Of a DNA stretch of 7,880 nt, positions 5,467 through 7,880 are shown one piece after another (the first letter of the stretch is position 1; every line of letters begins with the position of its first letter). The stretch is from the NCBI GenBank assembly GCA_946886545.1, contig CAMPIU010000130.1, forward strand, positions 1 through 7,880, in the 5' to 3' direction. Origin of the DNA: an uncultured Flavobacteriales bacterium. Its GTDB lineage: Bacteria > Bacteroidota > Bacteroidia > Flavobacteriales > Crocinitomicaceae. The notes under the pieces were generated by a model that was given only the letters and a program-made list of their open reading frames with translations, ran no database searches and had not been told where the DNA came from. Made by a program: the position numbers and the translations under genes.

Positions 5467-7575
5467 TTAAATTCCTTTCAGGAATTTCCTCACTTCTTTC
5501 GATTTCGCGTAATCTTCCGGCAATTTATCGTATGCATCCTTCTTCCTGGAATCTGCTCCTTTATTGACCAACAAACGCACCAGGTCCAAATTTCCGGTTC
5601 CTGCAGCAATATGCAATAAATTCTGCTCCTGGAAATTCAAAGATTGGTTGATATTCATTCCTTCCTTTTCGATCAGGCGTTGCAACAAAGGTAAATTGAT
5701 CTTCTCTACACTAAGGATTGCCAGGTTACTTACCTGTGTTTTCGACAATACGATATCAGAATACTTATTCAAAAGATCAGTAACTCCGGCCATATTCTTA
5801 TCCGAGATGAGTTGATCCAATTTCAATATTTCCTTCGACCGGATAATCTCCAATTCTGCCAATTCATTTTTCGTAAGCGCACCCTTTCCTTTTAGGTAAC
5901 TTACAATTCCTGCATCTCCTTCTTCTATGGCAATATCCATTAGACTTTCTCCTTTGCGATTGACCGAATTCAATTTTGCGCCATTATCCACTAAAAGCTG
6001 AAGTCCGGGCAGGTTATTTTGTCTGACAACGGTGTAAACCAATGGCTCATCTCCCCGTTTTGACCAGTTCACGTCTGCTCCGTTCCGTATTAAAAACAAT
6101 GCCAAATCAATTTGATTGTCTTTTAGTGCCTGAGTCAGGTATGAATCGCCCCAGGTATCTTCCCGGTTCGGATTGCATCCATTTGCCACGGCAAATTTGA
6201 TAATTTCTGCATTTGAGGTGCTTGGGCGGAATCCTCTTGAATCATAGGCATCCATATTTGCTCCGCTATTCTTAACACGAACCAATAAATCCATGTTAGA
6301 AGTATTCATCGCATAGAAAGCCATTGTTTCGCCATTCAATGACTTCACATCGAGCGAAGCTCCCTTATCATTCAAGTCCAATATTTCCTTTGAATTACCG
6401 GACGTCGCCATCAGGAAACTAATAATATTCTGACCTTTATTGTTTTTGAGTTTCAAGTCAGGCTGAGATTGTTTCAGGAAATCATACACGTCATTCTTGT
6501 CTTTCCCGGCAGATTCCATAAAAACAGTATTTCCCACCGTATTTTGGTGATTGATATTTGCCCCGGCTGCAATCAGGTATTCTATGATTGCCAGGTTACC
6601 TGATCTAACGGCATAATAAAGAGCTGTTTCACCGTTCACATCTTCATCCTCAATGGTTGGTTTCTGAGTTGCAAAGATTTCATTAAACACAGACAAATTT
6701 CCGGAATAACAGGATAACATCAAGGCAGTTTGGTTCGCGGCAGTTTTTTTATCCGGATCCAATTTCAATTCCCCGATGCAATAATCCATTCCTTCCTTAT
6801 AACCTGATCTGACAGAATAATGGTAAGCATTTCTGCCATCTATATCCTGTGTGTTTTTGTCTACTCCTTTCTGGATACAGTATTTCGCGAGCTCCAGGGA
6901 TTTATTTTCAAAACAGCTTAGGAACATTTCATCTCTTTTTAAATTCAAATCAATCAGCTGCTGACCTAATTTGATATGACCATTTTCAACTGCATAAGCG
7001 AAGGCTTCATTCACGTTTGCACCGCCCTTAACCAGGTAGAGAACCATTTCAGTTGAATTCATATCAATTGCAGCACCCAAGGGAGAAACGTAATGTTTAC
7101 GGAATAAACCTGTTCTTCTCTTTTGTGAAAAGTTCACCCTAAATCCTTGTTCTACGAGATAACAAACCATCTGAGGCTTATTTGCTTCAACAGCATTCAA
7201 TACACCATCCGAACATTTGAAACCATAAGCAATCAGTGTTTGTACCCACGGAACATCTCCTGTCTCAATTGCGTCACATAAACCGAAACGTGAAGAAGCA
7301 CCCTTCGATAAGAGGTATTTAGCAATCTGCTGGGAATTATCATAAATTGCAATGGATAAAGGATTCGGATTACGATCGAACGGACTGTTTCCCTCATTAA
7401 CATCTGCTCCGGCTTCAACCAGACGTTTGACTTCCGCCAGATTTTTGGCTCTTACAGCCTTAACCAAAGGAGATTCAACATCCTGTTTATCGGCAATTTC
7501 GGGTTTATCATCATCCTCTTGAGCAGAGAGCGAAAAAGAGAAAATAAACAAGAAAAGTAGTAGTAGAAATTTCAT
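5467..7575 (-). CDS. Exported ankyrin-repeat protein (702 aa)
   Basis: Residues 1-18 form a signal peptide (MKF, a Leu/Phe-rich core, SLSA before Gln19), followed by an acidic linker. The rest is largely ankyrin repeats. Clear units are near 34-66 (AEVKRLVEAGADVNEG), 162-190 (MVLYLVKGGANVNE), 315-346 (GETALYYAVRSGNLAIIEYL), 488-505 (LALFLIRNGADVN), 524-540 (LQLLVDNGAKLN) and 650-682 (NLLHIAAGTGNLDLVRLLV). Many others are worn, and residues about 566-610 lack the motif. Ankyrin stacks bind proteins and have no enzymatic activity; the signal peptide places this one in the periplasm or at the cell surface. It follows an unrecognised gene by 27 bases on the same strand, so the two probably form an operon. 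The ATG at 7575 opens the signal peptide; no Shine-Dalgarno sequence is visible. The partner is unknown. Confidence 0.93.
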   Translation of the reverse strand: MKFLLLLFLFIFSFSLSAQEDDDKPEIADKQDVESPLVKAVRAKNLAEVKRLVEAGADVNEGNSPFDRNPNPLSIAIYDNSQQIAKYLLSKGASSRFGLCDAIETGDVPWVQTLIAYGFKCSDGVLNAVEANKPQMVCYLVEQGFRVNFSQKRRTGLFRKHYVSPLGAAIDMNSTEMVLYLVKGGANVNEAFAYAVENGHIKLGQQLIDLNLKRDEMFLSCFENKSLELAKYCIQKGVDKNTQDIDGRNAYHYSVRSGYKEGMDYCIGELKLDPDKKTAANQTALMLSCYSGNLSVFNEIFATQKPTIEDEDVNGETALYYAVRSGNLAIIEYLIAAGANINHQNTVGNTVFMESAGKDKNDVYDFLKQSQPDLKLKNNKGQNIISFLMATSGNSKEILDLNDKGASLDVKSLNGETMAFYAMNTSNMDLLVRVKNSGANMDAYDSRGFRPSTSNAEIIKFAVANGCNPNREDTWGDSYLTQALKDNQIDLALFLIRNGADVNWSKRGDEPLVYTVVRQNNLPGLQLLVDNGAKLNSVNRKGESLMDIAIEEGDAGIVSYLKGKGALTKNELAELEIIRSKEILKLDQLISDKNMAGVTDLLNKYSDIVLSKTQVSNLAILSVEKINLPLLQRLIEKEGMNINQSLNFQEQNLLHIAAGTGNLDLVRLLVNKGADSRKKDAYDKLPEDYAKSKEVRKFLKGI

Positions 7576-7602
7576 AGGTATTAAGGAAACTATTTATGGA
7601 AA

Positions 7603-7880
7603 TTATTGGGGCCGGATAACCGCCTTTTCTTTTTCGAGTTCCACATCCGTTGCTTTGCTTCTGGAAACAAAACGCCCTTCTTTAAACTCATATGTAAGCA
7701 AGTCATAACCGCTGTAAGTAGTACTTTTACCTTCATTTTTGAAAGGGAGAGCGATCTTCAATACGCCGGTAAATTCTTTTCCGTTCAGAAAAAACTCAAG
7801 TGATTCCAAATTCTTCAGGAACTTGCTGTATTCCAAAAAGATCTCGTCGGTTTCCGTTTTTTTTCTGTCAGAAATATAAT
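7603..7880 (-). CDS. C-terminal part of an unrecognised protein, truncated by the window edge
   Basis: The frame is open from the right edge (first full codon at 7876-7878) to the TAA at 7603-7605, giving the last 91 residues of a longer protein. The first residues seen are YISDRKKTETDE. No ATG occurs in this part; a TTG at 7834-7836 is an ordinary leucine codon within the open frame, so the true start lies outside the window. The visible part is mixed and charged, with alternating strand-like stretches (LEFFLNGKEFTGVLKIALPF, DLLTYEFKEGRFVS) and a Lys/Glu-rich end finishing in VIRPQ. No membrane segment or known motif is seen. The gap to the ankyrin gene downstream is 27 bases, which suggests co-transcription and possibly a shared role in the cell envelope. 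I do not recognise the family. Confidence 0.7.
   Translation of the reverse strand, partial: YISDRKKTETDEIFLEYSKFLKNLESLEFFLNGKEFTGVLKIALPFKNEGKSTTYSGYDLLTYEFKEGRFVSRSKATDVELEKEKAVIRPQ

Noticed and set aside
7606..7803. Plus-strand frame of 65 codons opposite the truncated gene at the right edge
   Set aside because: Its composition is like a shadow frame, and the minus-strand frame is longer, open to the edge and placed in an operon with the ankyrin gene.
7603..7836. A complete small 77-residue gene starting at TTG 7836
   Set aside because: The frame stays open without a stop to the window edge, so this is the end of a longer gene and the TTG is most likely an internal leucine codon.

Overview
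The window looks like a piece of a Bacteroidota chromosome, most likely Flavobacteriales; a Fluviicola-like member of the Crocinitomicaceae is a guess. The reasons are moderate AT-richness, mostly weak ribosome-binding sites, a candidate promoter of the Bacteroidota type (TTG, about 20 nt, then TAnnTTTG), and several gene types that I associate with this phylum: a GNAT-nitrilase fusion, a YESQA repeat protein, and a DUF1569/DinB protein. No mobile element, CRISPR array, rRNA or tRNA was seen.

Layout. The left part (1-1334) holds two small unrecognised integral membrane proteins (38-472 and 764-1165). They are separated by intergenic DNA with a near-palindromic element (507-550) and a short dispersed repeat that recurs after the second gene (643-661 and 1215-1233). 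Next comes a 510-residue two-domain enzyme (1335-2867), a GNAT acetyltransferase domain fused to a carbon-nitrogen hydrolase with an intact Glu-Lys-Cys triad. It is followed by a small secreted protein (2984-3319) built almost entirely of six YESQA repeats. It resembles the DUF6150 family, which I associate from memory with deeply knotted (7_1) folds.

After an intergenic inverted repeat (3322-3386), a candidate promoter lies almost on top of the start codon of a tight three-gene operon (3423-5384). The operon encodes an FkbM-like SAM methyltransferase, a DUF1569/DinB-superfamily protein and a class I O-methyltransferase of the caffeoyl-CoA OMT type, spaced 4 and 2 nt apart. Two hairpins at 5373-5454 separate it from convergent genes on the minus strand.

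The right part is a minus-strand gene pair: the C-terminal end of an unrecognised protein running off the right edge (7603-7880), then a 702-residue exported ankyrin-repeat protein (5467-7575). The most interesting items are the YESQA protein, whose codon usage splits its repeats into two blocks of three, and the methyltransferase operon, whose substrates cannot be read from sequence.
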